Assembly: GCF_000685355.1 (NCBI RefSeq)
Contig: NZ_JHET01000007.1
Span: forward strand, 62,001-126,000
DNA from: Microbacterium sp. CH12i
GTDB lineage: Bacteria > Actinomycetota > Actinomycetes > Actinomycetales > Microbacteriaceae
DNA length: 64,000 bases
Direction: 5' to 3'
Under the pieces are notes generated by a model. It ran no database searches, was not told the DNA's origin, and was given only the letters and a program-made list of their open reading frames with translations. Position numbers and translations under genes: made by a program. Below are positions 35,391 through 45,042 of the stretch, piece by piece (position 1 is the first letter of the stretch; every line of letters starts with the position of its first letter).

Positions 35391-35762
35391 ATGGCTACAC
35401 CCAAGACCAAGTCCGAAGACCCCGGCTACGACTTCGACAACTGGACCGAAGACGACGAGACGAAGGCGATCCTCGCAGCCGTCCCCGACGTGCGTTTCAT
35501 CATCGTGGAGCGTCGATTCGTTGGCCGTCTCACCGACGGCACGATCATCGAGGTTCCTCTCGCACTCAGCCTTGACGAGGTCGACGAACTCCAGGCGGAC
35601 TACAGCACGCCGGTCGATCAGTTCAAGGCGATCCTGAAGAAGCTCGGCGGCGAAGAATCCGCGAAAGACTTCTCCAGCCGCGACATGGTCGAAGCAGCGA
35701 TCCTCGCAGAGAAGTACTTCCGGACCCTTCAGCGCGTTCAGCAGGCGGCCTTCCCGGAATGA
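35391..35762 (+). CDS. Tail assembly chaperone
   Basis: 123 residues, acidic: KSEDPGYDFDNWTEDDETKA, RRFVGRLTDGTIIEVPLALS, FKAILKKLGGEESAKDFSSR. Position between tail tube and tape measure is that of gpG. It overlaps the next frame by four bases. Confidence 0.78.
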   Translation: MATPKTKSEDPGYDFDNWTEDDETKAILAAVPDVRFIIVERRFVGRLTDGTIIEVPLALSLDEVDELQADYSTPVDQFKAILKKLGGEESAKDFSSRDMVEAAILAEKYFRTLQRVQQAAFPE

Positions 35763-36120
35763 TTGCCGTCGCCCAGATCATCCGAGAGCACCGAGGACCG
35801 GTCGCACGCGCTTTGCGCGGGTTCGGTGTAGGCATCTCTGATCTGGCGACGGCCTCACCTGGGGGGAAGCGAAACTCCTCATCGAGGAAGCTTCCGCTGA
35901 TACCTCCACACACCTCGGCGCTGAGCTCGCCGGGTGGGCGTACCCGGCATCCACGCTCGAGCTACTGTCGCTGATCGCGCAGATCGGTGATCACAAGGCG
36001 TCGACGAAGCTCATGCCGTGGGTTCTTCCGGATCCACGGAAGAACGAACCGCGCGCGGATGCCGCAGAAATCGCAGAAGCTCAAGCAGCCCTCGACGACG
36101 GGTTGATCTTCTCGTCCTGA
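35759..36120 (+). CDS. Second tail assembly chaperone frame, indel as read
   Basis: Inferred 120 residues. IAVAQIIREHRGPVARALRG joins, if one G is restored near 35848, to DGLTWGEAKLLIEEASADTS, a typical gpT-type segment, and on to LDDGLIFSS at 36120. It lies in the -1 frame relative to the first chaperone, as expected for a gpG-gpT fusion made by ribosomal slippage. I see no classical heptamer, and an ATGA start is also possible. Confidence 0.6.
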
Positions 36121-36134
36121 GTGGAGGGGTGTGC

Positions 36135-39100
36135 ATGTCCTCTGAAGTCGGCTCCGGCCACGTTTCGATCTTCCCCGTGATGACGGGATTCAAATCTCGT
36201 GTCGCGAAGGGGACGAAGGAGGCCGGAGCCGCCGGGGCGAAGAGCTTTGACGGTGGATTCAAGGGTGCCGGGGCGACGGCTGGGCGCACGATCGGGAAGA
36301 ACCTGAAGTCGGCGCTGTCGTCGTCTGCTGCAGATCTCGGTGCGGCTGAGTTGCGGAAGCTGAACACTGACGTTGCCTCGGCGTCGCGTGCACTGTCGTC
36401 CGTGCGACTGAAGCAGCAGGACGAGGCCGGCAAGGTTCGTGTCGCTGAGGTGAAGCTGCAGGAGGCGATCGCGAAGTCTGGGGCGGAGTCTTCTCAGGCG
36501 GTCGCCGCTGATGAGCGTCTCGCCGCGGCCCGCCGTCGTCATGCTGCCGCATCGGACGCCGTGACCGCGGCATCGCTACGTCTGAAGTCGGCGCAGGACG
36601 CTGTGCGTGTCGCGACGGAATCTGTGACGGGTGCTGTCTCACGGGGGACAGGTGGGCTGCAGGCGTTCACCAGCAATCTGCGCGATGGTTGGAAAGATTC
36701 GAAGGCGGCGCAGTCTGCCTTCACTGGCATCGCGGGATCAATCGGCGGCATCCTCCGAGCAACGTCCGACATCACTGGTCTCACTGGTCTGGCGCGTCTC
36801 GTGTCGGCACAGGTGTCGAAGCAGTTCACGTCCATGGCGACGATGGTCGGCGGCGGCATCGCCAAGGCGTGGTCCGCGTCGAAGTCGTGGCTCGGATCGG
36901 TCGGTTCCACGGTGCGTGGGGCGTTCGCTCCGATGGCGCAGTACATGGCCGCGGTGGGCACGACACTTGCATCCCCGTTCGTGAAACTCGGCTCGAAAGT
37001 ATCGACATGGTTGAGCCCGGTCACGACACAGGTCTCTGCGTTGTTCTCGAAAATCGCAACGGTCGCTGGTCCCGCGGCCGGGCGACTAGTGTCAGCGTTC
37101 GGCTCTGGGCTGTCGCGCATTGGGTCTACCGCGGCGTCTGCGTTCCAGTCGGTTGTCTCCGCAGCTGGCCGTGCGGCGACCGCAGCAGGGGAAGCGCTCG
37201 GCCGCGGCATCCAGTCCGCCGCCACCGGTGCCGTCACTATCGCGGCCGCAGGGATCGGTATCGCGCTCACCTCGGGCTTCGGTCGCCTGGCTGCGATTGA
37301 TACGGCACGTGCGAAGCTCACTGGTCTCGGGAACGATGCCACCGCTGTCGACAAGGTCATGTCCGACGCGATGGCCTCCGTCAAGGGGACCAGTTTCGGA
37401 CTTGGCGAAGCAGCCACGGTCGCGGCATCCGCGGTCGCAGCAAACATCAAGCCCGGCGAGCAGCTGCAGTCCCATCTGAAGAACATCGCGAACAACGCTG
37501 CCGCGGCTGGCCTGTCCATGGAGGACATGGGGTCGATCTTCAACAAGGCGGCCACGCAGGCAAACGGTGTCCAGAACGACATCATTTCCCAGCTTGCCGA
37601 CAAAGGCATCCCGATCTACCAGGCCCTCGCGGACCAACTCGGCGTCACCGCTGGCGAAGTCTTCAACATGGCCTCCGAAGGCAAGATCGACTTCGAAACG
37701 TTCTCCAAGGCCGCAGAGGCTGCCGCGGGAACTGTTGCGCAGGAGATGGGTAAGACCGTCCCCGGCGCGGCAAAGAACTTCATGGCCGCCATGGGCCGGA
37801 TTGGCGCGAACGCGCTCGAGGGGATCTACGGCAAGATCGGTCCGTTGATCGCGGCGGCAACGTCAGCGCTCGGCCCGATCGAAGAACGCGCGAAGGTTTT
37901 CGGCGGCGTACTGCTCAGCGTTCTCGGCCCGGCACTGGACTGGATCACCAACCTGCTGAACAAGTTCGGCGAGGGTGGCGGTCTGGCGAGTATCGGTCTT
38001 GGTGGGCTTAGCAGCGTCATCGCGCCACTTGCGGGCGCGTTCGCTGCTCTCGGTGCTGGCGGGCTCGCGGGTGTGCTGACTCGGCTCCCGCTTCTTGGGC
38101 CGATGCTTGGTGGACTCGCAGGACCGTTGGCGTTGCTCGGCGGGCCGCTCGGTATCGCCGCGGCCGCGTTCGGTGCGTTCGCGCTCTCCGGCGGTGACGT
38201 CGGGTCCCTCGTTTCTGGGCTGACGAGCATCATCGACCAGGTTGTCGCAGCACTTCCTGGTCTGATTGATGCGGTCGTCGCCGCTGTGCCTGGCATTGTG
38301 AACGGGATACTCGGCGCAATCCCCCAGCTGCTTACCGCGGCGACGGGCATCGTCACCGCGCTGATCTCCGGCATCGTCACAGCGATCCCGCTGTTGGCCG
38401 CGGGTGCAGTCTCGCTGGTACAGGGCCTGATCACCGCGATCGTCGCCAACCTCCCGATGATCATTCAGGGTGCGATCCAGCTGGTGACCGCCCTGATTCA
38501 AGGGATCGTCACCGCGCTGCCGTTGCTGATCACTGCTGCTGTGCAGCTCGTGACAGGACTGCTGACAGCGATCGTAGAAGCGCTGCCGATGATCATCGAG
38601 GGCGGCATCCAGCTGCTCATGGCGCTCATCACCGGCATCATCGGGGCGTTGCCGATGCTGCTGCAGGCGGCGCTCGATCTTGTGATGGGCTTGCTCACGG
38701 CGATCATCGACAACTTGCCGTTGATCATCGAGGCCGGCATCCAGCTATTGATGTCGCTCATCACTGGGCTGATCGATGCGCTCCCGCAGCTGATCACCGC
38801 GGCGATCGAACTCGTGCTGCAACTCGTAGTCGGACTGTTGCAAATGCTCCCGAAGCTGATCGAGGCGGGTATCACGCTCGTGGTCGCTTTGATCACGGGG
38901 CTGATTGACGCGATCCCGAAGATCATCGCGATGCTGCCTCAGATCATCGAGGCGATCTGGAACGGTCTCGCTGAGGTCGACTGGCTCGGCTTGGGTGCGC
39001 AGATAATCCAGGGCATCATCGATGGTTTCTTCAGCATGATCGGGTCCGTCGGTGACGCCATCGGAGAGGTGCTTGGCGGCATCCTTGACTTCTTCCCGCA

Positions 39101-39470
39101 CTCGCCAGCAAAGAAGGGGCCGCTGTCCGTAACAGGGTGGCGTCAGCTGAAGGCATCGGGCGCGGCGACGATGGAGCAGTTCAACGCTGGTGCGATGGAC
39201 GAATCCGGGAGCTTCGGCGACGCGCTAGTAGGCATGGCATCCTCAGCATCGCGGAGGGCGCAGACGGCGATGAAGTCGGTGTCCGCGACTGTGAGCGCGG
39301 CCGCGACGCACTCAAGCGCCACATCCATGGAAGCAGGTGCTTCTGGGGAAAAGGCAGCAGGGTTCTCGTTCACCCATACCGGCGACATCATCACGGTCGA
39401 TCCGGATGCGGCTATGCGTCGTCAGCAGCAACTATGGAGCCGCGCTCTTTCGGCGTTGCCCTCGATGTAG
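36135..39470 (+). CDS. Tail tape measure protein
   Basis: 1,111 residues from ATG 36135 (GGAGG seven bases upstream). N-terminus coiled (residues about 75-200), middle Ala/Ser-rich, a conserved block AKLTGLGNDATAVDKVMSDA and FNMASEGKIDFETFSKAAEA, then residues about 715-960 made of about ten hydrophobic near-repeats of the type LITGLIDALPQLITAAIELV. Its length sets the tail length, roughly 160-170 nm at 1.5 angstrom per residue. Confidence 0.95.
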   Translation: MSSEVGSGHVSIFPVMTGFKSRVAKGTKEAGAAGAKSFDGGFKGAGATAGRTIGKNLKSALSSSAADLGAAELRKLNTDVASASRALSSVRLKQQDEAGKVRVAEVKLQEAIAKSGAESSQAVAADERLAAARRRHAAASDAVTAASLRLKSAQDAVRVATESVTGAVSRGTGGLQAFTSNLRDGWKDSKAAQSAFTGIAGSIGGILRATSDITGLTGLARLVSAQVSKQFTSMATMVGGGIAKAWSASKSWLGSVGSTVRGAFAPMAQYMAAVGTTLASPFVKLGSKVSTWLSPVTTQVSALFSKIATVAGPAAGRLVSAFGSGLSRIGSTAASAFQSVVSAAGRAATAAGEALGRGIQSAATGAVTIAAAGIGIALTSGFGRLAAIDTARAKLTGLGNDATAVDKVMSDAMASVKGTSFGLGEAATVAASAVAANIKPGEQLQSHLKNIANNAAAAGLSMEDMGSIFNKAATQANGVQNDIISQLADKGIPIYQALADQLGVTAGEVFNMASEGKIDFETFSKAAEAAAGTVAQEMGKTVPGAAKNFMAAMGRIGANALEGIYGKIGPLIAAATSALGPIEERAKVFGGVLLSVLGPALDWITNLLNKFGEGGGLASIGLGGLSSVIAPLAGAFAALGAGGLAGVLTRLPLLGPMLGGLAGPLALLGGPLGIAAAAFGAFALSGGDVGSLVSGLTSIIDQVVAALPGLIDAVVAAVPGIVNGILGAIPQLLTAATGIVTALISGIVTAIPLLAAGAVSLVQGLITAIVANLPMIIQGAIQLVTALIQGIVTALPLLITAAVQLVTGLLTAIVEALPMIIEGGIQLLMALITGIIGALPMLLQAALDLVMGLLTAIIDNLPLIIEAGIQLLMSLITGLIDALPQLITAAIELVLQLVVGLLQMLPKLIEAGITLVVALITGLIDAIPKIIAMLPQIIEAIWNGLAEVDWLGLGAQIIQGIIDGFFSMIGSVGDAIGEVLGGILDFFPHSPAKKGPLSVTGWRQLKASGAATMEQFNAGAMDESGSFGDALVGMASSASRRAQTAMKSVSATVSAAATHSSATSMEAGASGEKAAGFSFTHTGDIITVDPDAAMRRQQQLWSRALSALPSM

Positions 39471-39479
39471 GAGGTCTTG

Positions 39480-40390
39480 ATGCCGATCGTTTTCGCGTCT
39501 GCGGTATCCAATCCCGGTGCGGCATGGATGGACCGTGGTCTGTCGATGAGGTGGACCGGTGCGGATGGGTCGGTGTGGGATCTCGCTGATCCGCTCGGTG
39601 CTGTCCCTGGCATGGGTAGGGGAGTGACGGGGCTACACATGCCCCAGATGACATTGTTTGAGTCATCGTCTCCGCTCGTGCCAGGGGTGCAGCTCGTGGA
39701 CTACGCGATCCAGAAACGGCCGGTCTATTGGCCGCTGATATTCAAGGGGAAGTCGATCCCTGCTTGGCATGCCGCGTACAGTGCGTTCTTCGACTCGATC
39801 CACCCGGTGAAGCCGGGGACGTGGACGGTCGGGAAAGGGAAGTCGGCGCGCACGTTGGAGCTGACCGGCACCTTTGAAGCTGACTATGCGTTCGATCGTG
39901 ATCCATTCACGACGGGCCTCGCCATCATCGGCCTCGAGCTGGTTGCGTCCCGTCCCCTATGGCGTGGTGTCCCGATCTCGCAGGAGTTCGGCACGGCCGA
40001 GGGCGTGCCGTTCATCGACGCGATGGAGTTGGCGCCCACGTTCAACGTGAGCCCGGCGGCGACGTTTTCGAAGGCGGAGGTTTCCAATCCGGGCAATGAG
40101 CCGGCTTACCCGATGTGGACGGTGATGGGCCCGTTGGATTTGGTGCAGATCGGTATCGGTGACGCGCTCATTGATGTGCCGTTCGAGGTCGCTGCCGGTT
40201 CTGTGCTGGTGATTGATACTGATCCGTCTGGCCGGTTCGCGACTCTCGATGGTGTGGACTGCACCCGCGAGCTGGGTTTTCAGATGTTCGCGCCGGTCCC
40301 GCTGGTGGGTCTACACCCTTGGCGTTGGCTGCGTCTGGTGCGGGGACTATCCGTGTGGATTTGACGCCGCTGCACTGGCGGGCGTTCTGA
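39480..40390 (+). CDS. Distal tail protein, frameshifted near C-terminus as read
   Basis: Inferred 303 residues. The front half (RWTGADGSVWDLADPLGAVP, GVQLVDYAIQKRPVYWPLIF) is the usual Dit-like minor tail protein after a tape measure. Restoring one G near 40302 gives GGSTPLALAASGAGTIRVDL and TPLHWRAF, ending 10 bases before the next gene. As read the last 17 residues are out of frame. Confidence 0.78.
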
Positions 40391-40400
40391 GGGGGAGTCG

Positions 40401-41540
40401 ATGTTGAAACGGTTCCTTCGCACGGTGGTCTCTGATGCGGCCGGTGAGTATCTGACGGACTTCACGTCCAGGGGTACGGTGGTGCAGCGGGCGTATGCGG
40501 CGCACACGGCGGCGATGGTGATCCCGGAGTCTCATCCGGTGGTCGCGACGATGCTGGGCGCGGACGGTGCGCGCGGTGCGGTGTGGATGGTGTCTGTTGA
40601 TGAGGATGCCGGGACGCTGACTTCTGAGCTGGTCTGCTCTGGCCGGGTGCTGTCGCTGTCCGGTGAAGATGCCCCGTATGGCACGGTCGGCGTGAACGTC
40701 GTTGATGACAAGTCGCTGTTGGACAGCATCCTTGGCTGGCAGGTCCCAGGCGCGCCGCTGGCAGGTCAGAGCGCCGCGGAGTACGCGACTTATACCGGGC
40801 CGACAGAAACGCGTGTGAAGGCTGCTGTGGCCGCGAACGTCGCCCGGCTGGGGTTGGCGTGGGATGTCGTCCCCACACGGGGGAAAGGCACCACGGGAAC
40901 GTTGGAACTGCGGATGCATGATCTGACTCGCAAGGTGATGCCGCTGCTCGAAGCAGACCGGCTGATCCTCTCCGTGATCCGTGAGGACACGGGACGGTGG
41001 ACGGTCGACGTTGTTGAGGGTGCGACGTTCCCGCGGCCGCTGACACCGATGTCTGGTGTACTGCAGTCGTGGTCGTGGGTGATCGAGCAGCCCACGGCGA
41101 CGAGGGTGGTGATCGGTGGCCGCGGTGAAGGCACCGAACGTGAGTTCCAACAGGTCACAGATACGGCGCGTGAGACTGCGCTCGGCCTCCCGCTGGAGGT
41201 GTTCATCGATGCGCGTAACACCGAGGAAGGTTCTGATATCACCCCTTCTGGGTGGGATGAGCTCGCTGACCGTTCTGGGAAAGCGGGGTTCACGGCAGAC
41301 CTGTTGGAGTCGTCGTGGTTCAGCTTCCCGGACGGGTACAGGCTCGGCGACCGCGTGAATATCGAGGTCGGCGCGCTGTCGGTCGATGACGTGATTACGC
41401 AGGTCGTGATCAGTGACGATCCGGAGAACGGTTTCCGGGTGAAGCCGACGGTGGGGTTGGCGACCGCTGACCCGCAGGAGCAGCTGCTTGCCCTGGTGAA
41501 GAAGATCTCAACGCAGGTTCGCGGATTGGAGCGACGATGA
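40401..41540 (+). CDS. Minor tail protein (baseplate hub / gp37-like)
   Basis: 379 residues behind GGGGGAG. RFLRTVVSDAAGEYLTDFTS, VPTRGKGTTGTLELRMHDLT, QSWSWVIEQPTATRVVIGGR and GYRLGDRVNIEVGALSVDDV are characteristic of the Siphovirus ReqiPepy6 gp37-like tail proteins that follow Dit in actinophages. Likely part of the tail tip. Overlaps the next gene by four bases. Confidence 0.8.
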   Translation: MLKRFLRTVVSDAAGEYLTDFTSRGTVVQRAYAAHTAAMVIPESHPVVATMLGADGARGAVWMVSVDEDAGTLTSELVCSGRVLSLSGEDAPYGTVGVNVVDDKSLLDSILGWQVPGAPLAGQSAAEYATYTGPTETRVKAAVAANVARLGLAWDVVPTRGKGTTGTLELRMHDLTRKVMPLLEADRLILSVIREDTGRWTVDVVEGATFPRPLTPMSGVLQSWSWVIEQPTATRVVIGGRGEGTEREFQQVTDTARETALGLPLEVFIDARNTEEGSDITPSGWDELADRSGKAGFTADLLESSWFSFPDGYRLGDRVNIEVGALSVDDVITQVVISDDPENGFRVKPTVGLATADPQEQLLALVKKISTQVRGLERR

Positions 41541-42169
41541 CTATCAGTTCGACGGGCTTTGCAGGGACTGTTGATTACGCCGAGTGGGCGGCGTTGGCGG
41601 CTCACTCGGGCACACAGTATGGCGTTGTTGGTAAGGATGCGTACGCTGCGGCGGTGGGGTCTGGTGACCGGAAGGTTGCGGTGCAGCCGGGTCTTGCGGC
41701 GGGTCAGGGCATCCTTGATGTTTCGGATGCTGTGGAGACGCTGACGGGTGCGCCTGTGGCGGCTGGTGATCGGTGGGATCTGCTGGTGTTGCGCCGCGAC
41801 TGGTCGTTGAACACGTCCACGCTGGTGCTCGTCACTGGCGGGCCAACAGCGTCGATCCCGGTCCGTGAGATGACACCGGGTGTGAAAGATGATCAGCCGT
41901 TGTGGCTGGTGCGTTTCACGGCTGGGCAGTCCGCGGCGCAGGAGTTCATTGACTTGCGGGTGTGGAACGGTGACGGTGGCCTCGCGGCACGTCACCTGTT
42001 GGTTCGCAGCTATCTGGATCGGCTGGGCTCGCGGATCTGGATCAACGGGATCACCTGGGTTCTGGGTTTCAACGCGACCGGCGATCCGACGTGGGTGCCG
42101 GATTCCGTGTATGTCGGTACGACGGCGCCACCGTTTGCCGAGAACCTCGTCTGGGTCAAGAAACCATAG
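41537..42169 (+). CDS. Minor tail protein
   Basis: 210 residues. Repeated short strands and a central VAVQPGLAAGQGILDVSDAV, then WDLLVLRRDWSLNTSTLVLV. This matches the small tail-tip proteins with a G-x-A-x-G-x-G-V/I-x-D segment found after gp37-like proteins. No enzymatic motif. Confidence 0.7.
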   Translation: MTISSTGFAGTVDYAEWAALAAHSGTQYGVVGKDAYAAAVGSGDRKVAVQPGLAAGQGILDVSDAVETLTGAPVAAGDRWDLLVLRRDWSLNTSTLVLVTGGPTASIPVREMTPGVKDDQPLWLVRFTAGQSAAQEFIDLRVWNGDGGLAARHLLVRSYLDRLGSRIWINGITWVLGFNATGDPTWVPDSVYVGTTAPPFAENLVWVKKP

Positions 42170-42179
42170 GAGGTTCCTG

Positions 42180-42914
42180 ATGGCGCTTATCGCTTCCCGG
42201 AGTATCGGCAATGCCGGGACGATGGAGATCCACGATGACGGTGTGAATGTGACGATGCGCATTCGGTCTTCGGACGGCTCGACATACAGTGGTGCCATCC
42301 CAATTCAGGTGCTCGTCAACAACTCCTGGAGCGGATGGTTCAACGTCGGCTACCCCTCGGGATCACCGTGGGTGAACGTGTGGGCGGGCGGGCTTTATTT
42401 CTCGCAGTCTGTGGCGTTCCGTGTCGGCGCTACAGGCACGTGGGGCTTTGGAAACGGTGGCGAGCTGTGGGCCGCGGTCGGTAGGGCGACGGTCCCGGAT
42501 GCGCCAACAATGACAGGATTTGGCCCAAACCCAGATCAGATCACGGCAACGTCGATGCGTGTCCGGTTCAACGGTCATGGCGACGGCGGCTCACCGATCA
42601 CATCATGGGCGCTGCAGCGTGCGACAGATGCTGCATTCACGCAAAACGTTGTGACCATCGGCTCATCTGGCACATCGGTCGTCACTGGCCTGGCCCCGGG
42701 TACGCAGTACTGGTGGCGGGCTCGCGGCGGGAACGCCGTTGGCGTGGGTGCTTGGTCCCCGGACCCGGTGTCGGCCCGCACCCTGTCTGCCGCGTATGTC
42801 GGCAAGGGCAGCACTTTCCCACCGGCTGCGGCCGTGAATGTCGGCAAGGGGTCGACGTTCCCGCAGGCGGAGATCTTCGTCGGCAAGGGTGGCAGCTTCG
42901 TCACTCCCGCGTGA
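42180..42914 (+). CDS. Minor tail protein with FN3 domain and VGKGS repeats
   Basis: 244 residues, AGGAGG site. N-terminal 105 residues beta-rich and aromatic; residues about 110-205 a fibronectin type III fold (VPDAPTMTGFGPNPDQITAT, TGLAPGTQYWWRARGGNAVG). The last 40 residues have three copies of VGKGSTFP / VGKGGSFV. Probably displayed on the tail tip and contacting cell-surface glycan. A terminator follows. Confidence 0.75.
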   Translation: MALIASRSIGNAGTMEIHDDGVNVTMRIRSSDGSTYSGAIPIQVLVNNSWSGWFNVGYPSGSPWVNVWAGGLYFSQSVAFRVGATGTWGFGNGGELWAAVGRATVPDAPTMTGFGPNPDQITATSMRVRFNGHGDGGSPITSWALQRATDAAFTQNVVTIGSSGTSVVTGLAPGTQYWWRARGGNAVGVGAWSPDPVSARTLSAAYVGKGSTFPPAAAVNVGKGSTFPQAEIFVGKGGSFVTPA

Positions 42915-42936
42915 ACCTCCCGCCCACACCATCTTG

Positions 42937-42960
42937 ACCCCCGCATCGTCGGGGGTTTTC
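42937..42960 (+). terminator. Rho-independent terminator after tail genes
   Basis: ACCCCCG (42937-42943), 6-base loop, CGGGGGT (42950-42956) then TTTC. It separates tail genes from the lysis module. Confidence 0.8.
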
Positions 42961-42978
42961 TTATTCGAAGGAGCCGCC

Positions 42979-44568
42979 ATGACCAAGCTGCCTATCCCGT
43001 TCGGTAACCCGATGACGTATCCGGGTCATTCGGGTGTCGATTTTCCCCAGCCCGCTGGCACGCCGTTCCTGGCGTCCGGTCCGGGCGTGGTGACCTGGCT
43101 CGGCTCGAACTCTCGAGGCGGCTACTTCATCTGGGTGAAGTACGACGCGATCGGCCCTAAGGTCGGCTACCACCACATGCCGTCGCACGGCGCGTGCCCT
43201 CGTGAAGGGCAGCGCTTCTCGTACGGTGACCAGTTGGGGGTCGTCGGCAGCACGGGCAATAGCACCGGGCCGCACCTGCACTCCGAGGTTGAGGGCTACG
43301 CGACGACGGACGGGTACTGGCAGTTCTTCGACAGTAGCCGCGTCGTCGGCGCTAACTATCCGGCGTCCGCGCTGTACGGCGAAGCGTGGGTGAAGTCCGC
43401 ACAGGGCAAGCTGATCCGCCTCGGATACGACCTCGGACAGTGGGGCGCTGACGGCAAGGACGGCGATGCGACGCAGGCCGCGACGAAGGATCTGCAGAAG
43501 CGTGGCGGTCTCGATCAGGACGGCGTCTATGGCCCGGCAACGAACACCTACGCTGACCAGTTGCTTGCGCAGGGGTTCCCCCCGTTCCCGCTCCCCGCCG
43601 AATGGTACTTCGGCCCGCAGGATGGGCCTGAGGAGTCCGTCAGCGGCTTCCACGGGTACAGCGCGCAACTGCGGGTGTGGCAGCAGAAGATGGCTGACCG
43701 TGGTTGGCACATCGACCCGGACGGGCTGTACGGCAGTGAGACGGATTCGATCGCCCGCCAGTTCCAGGCCGAGAAGGGTCTGACCGTTGATGGTTTGATC
43801 GGCCCCTCTACTTGGGATGCCGCATGGACGGCGGAGGTCACCCCAGTCGGCGAGTCGCCCGCCGGAGAGCAGGAGGCGCCGGCTGGCCCGAAGGATGCAG
43901 ACAACCCGCGCGGGCTGCCAACGTACGCGCCGTTCTACCCTGGCGCATTCATCGGCCTGAAAGCACCGCTCGGTGACGGGCCGCGCGGGACTGGTTACGA
44001 CGACCAGCGAAAGGTTGAGGTCGTCATCGACCAGTTTCACATTCACCGCACCGGCACGAACGGTGACGATGGGGAATGGTTCTCGTATCGCAACAGCCGA
44101 TCCTCGTGCCCGCATCTGCATGTCATGGCCGACGCGAGGGTGCGCGAGTTCATCACGCCCGAGTTCAAGCCCGCGCTCACTGGCCCGGACTGGAACTGGC
44201 GCGGGTACGGTGTCGAGATTCAGGGCGCTGGTAACGGGGCTGAAGCGCAGTTCGAGGTTGTCGCCGATGCGATGGCGTGGCTTGCATCCTTCGAGGGCAA
44301 GACGCTTGACGGTATTCCCGTGAAGTACAACCTTCGCCAGCGGGCGAACACCACACTCACACACCGGGAGATGATTCCTGGCACCGAGTGCCCTGGCGAC
44401 TGGTGGCAGGACCGCGTCGATGCGCTGATTGTCCGAGCACGGGTAATCCTTGCGGAGAAATACGCGCGCGGTGAGCCTGAGCCGACACCGGACTCGATCC
44501 CGGTGGATCGGTCGCTGTTGCAGTCGTGGTTCGACAAGCTCAAGTATCTGCTCGGAGGTGGTGCATGA
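42979..44568 (+). CDS. Endolysin: M23 peptidase, two PG-binding domains, amidase
   Basis: 529 residues behind AAGGAG. Residues about 10-120: M23 metallopeptidase (HSGVDFPQPAGTPF, then GPHLHSEVEG). About 140-205 and 230-290: two PG_binding_1 repeats (DGVYGPATN, DGLYGSETD, DGLIGPSTW). About 350-490: PGRP-type amidase (IDQFHIHRTG, CPHLHVMAD, YGVEIQGAG, THREMIPGTECPGDWW) with zinc His/Cys. Two different catalytic domains cut peptide and sugar-peptide bonds. No signal peptide, so a holin is needed. Confidence 0.9.
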   Translation: MTKLPIPFGNPMTYPGHSGVDFPQPAGTPFLASGPGVVTWLGSNSRGGYFIWVKYDAIGPKVGYHHMPSHGACPREGQRFSYGDQLGVVGSTGNSTGPHLHSEVEGYATTDGYWQFFDSSRVVGANYPASALYGEAWVKSAQGKLIRLGYDLGQWGADGKDGDATQAATKDLQKRGGLDQDGVYGPATNTYADQLLAQGFPPFPLPAEWYFGPQDGPEESVSGFHGYSAQLRVWQQKMADRGWHIDPDGLYGSETDSIARQFQAEKGLTVDGLIGPSTWDAAWTAEVTPVGESPAGEQEAPAGPKDADNPRGLPTYAPFYPGAFIGLKAPLGDGPRGTGYDDQRKVEVVIDQFHIHRTGTNGDDGEWFSYRNSRSSCPHLHVMADARVREFITPEFKPALTGPDWNWRGYGVEIQGAGNGAEAQFEVVADAMAWLASFEGKTLDGIPVKYNLRQRANTTLTHREMIPGTECPGDWWQDRVDALIVRARVILAEKYARGEPEPTPDSIPVDRSLLQSWFDKLKYLLGGGA

Positions 44569-44699
44569 CTCGCCCTCGGAACATCCAGCACGGACGGAAA
44601 CGGCGCATGCCAGCATCCGTCGTCGTGCCATGCGTGATCCTCGCTGTGTTCACGGGCCTTCTCGCCTGGGAAATCATGTTCTTCTTCGGGGGTGCCTGA
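44565..44699 (+). CDS. Small one-helix membrane protein of lysis cassette
   Basis: 44 residues: basic N-terminus (TRPRNIQHGRKRR) and one hydrophobic helix about 17-41 ending FFFGGA. Starts in the endolysin stop (ATGA) and ends in the next start. Likely a holin partner or antiholin-like peptide. Confidence 0.6.
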   Translation: MTRPRNIQHGRKRRMPASVVVPCVILAVFTGLLAWEIMFFFGGA

Positions 44700-45034
44700 T
44701 GCCCCCCGAACTCATCACAGTGCTCAGCACAGCCGGCGCGGTCGTCGTGGCGCTCGCCGGTCTCGTCGGTGCGGTGATCGGACACCGGGTCGCTGACCGC
44801 AAGTCGAAGCGCGACACGAAGGTCGCCGTCGTCGTCGCCGAGACCTCCGGTCAGGACAAGCTCATCGACCAGCTGCAGGAAGAACTCAAACGGTACCGGG
44901 ACGCGACAGACAAACGCCTCGACCACCTCGAGGACGAGAACCGCGGCTACCGCGCATTCATCGGCATCCAGCGCGACCACATGGCAGCGCACGGCATTCC
45001 ACTACCTGACTGGCCTGAGGGCCTTCCCCGCTGA
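44699..45034 (+). CDS. Membrane protein with coiled coil (lysis cassette)
   Basis: 111 residues. Membrane segment about 5-27 (ITVLSTAGAVVVALAGLVGA), then a charged helix DKLIDQLQEELKRYRDATDK. This pattern, next to an endolysin, is common to actinophage holin-region membrane proteins. It may assist the holin. Confidence 0.65.
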   Translation: MPPELITVLSTAGAVVVALAGLVGAVIGHRVADRKSKRDTKVAVVVAETSGQDKLIDQLQEELKRYRDATDKRLDHLEDENRGYRAFIGIQRDHMAAHGIPLPDWPEGLPR

Positions 45035-45042
45035 GGAGCATC

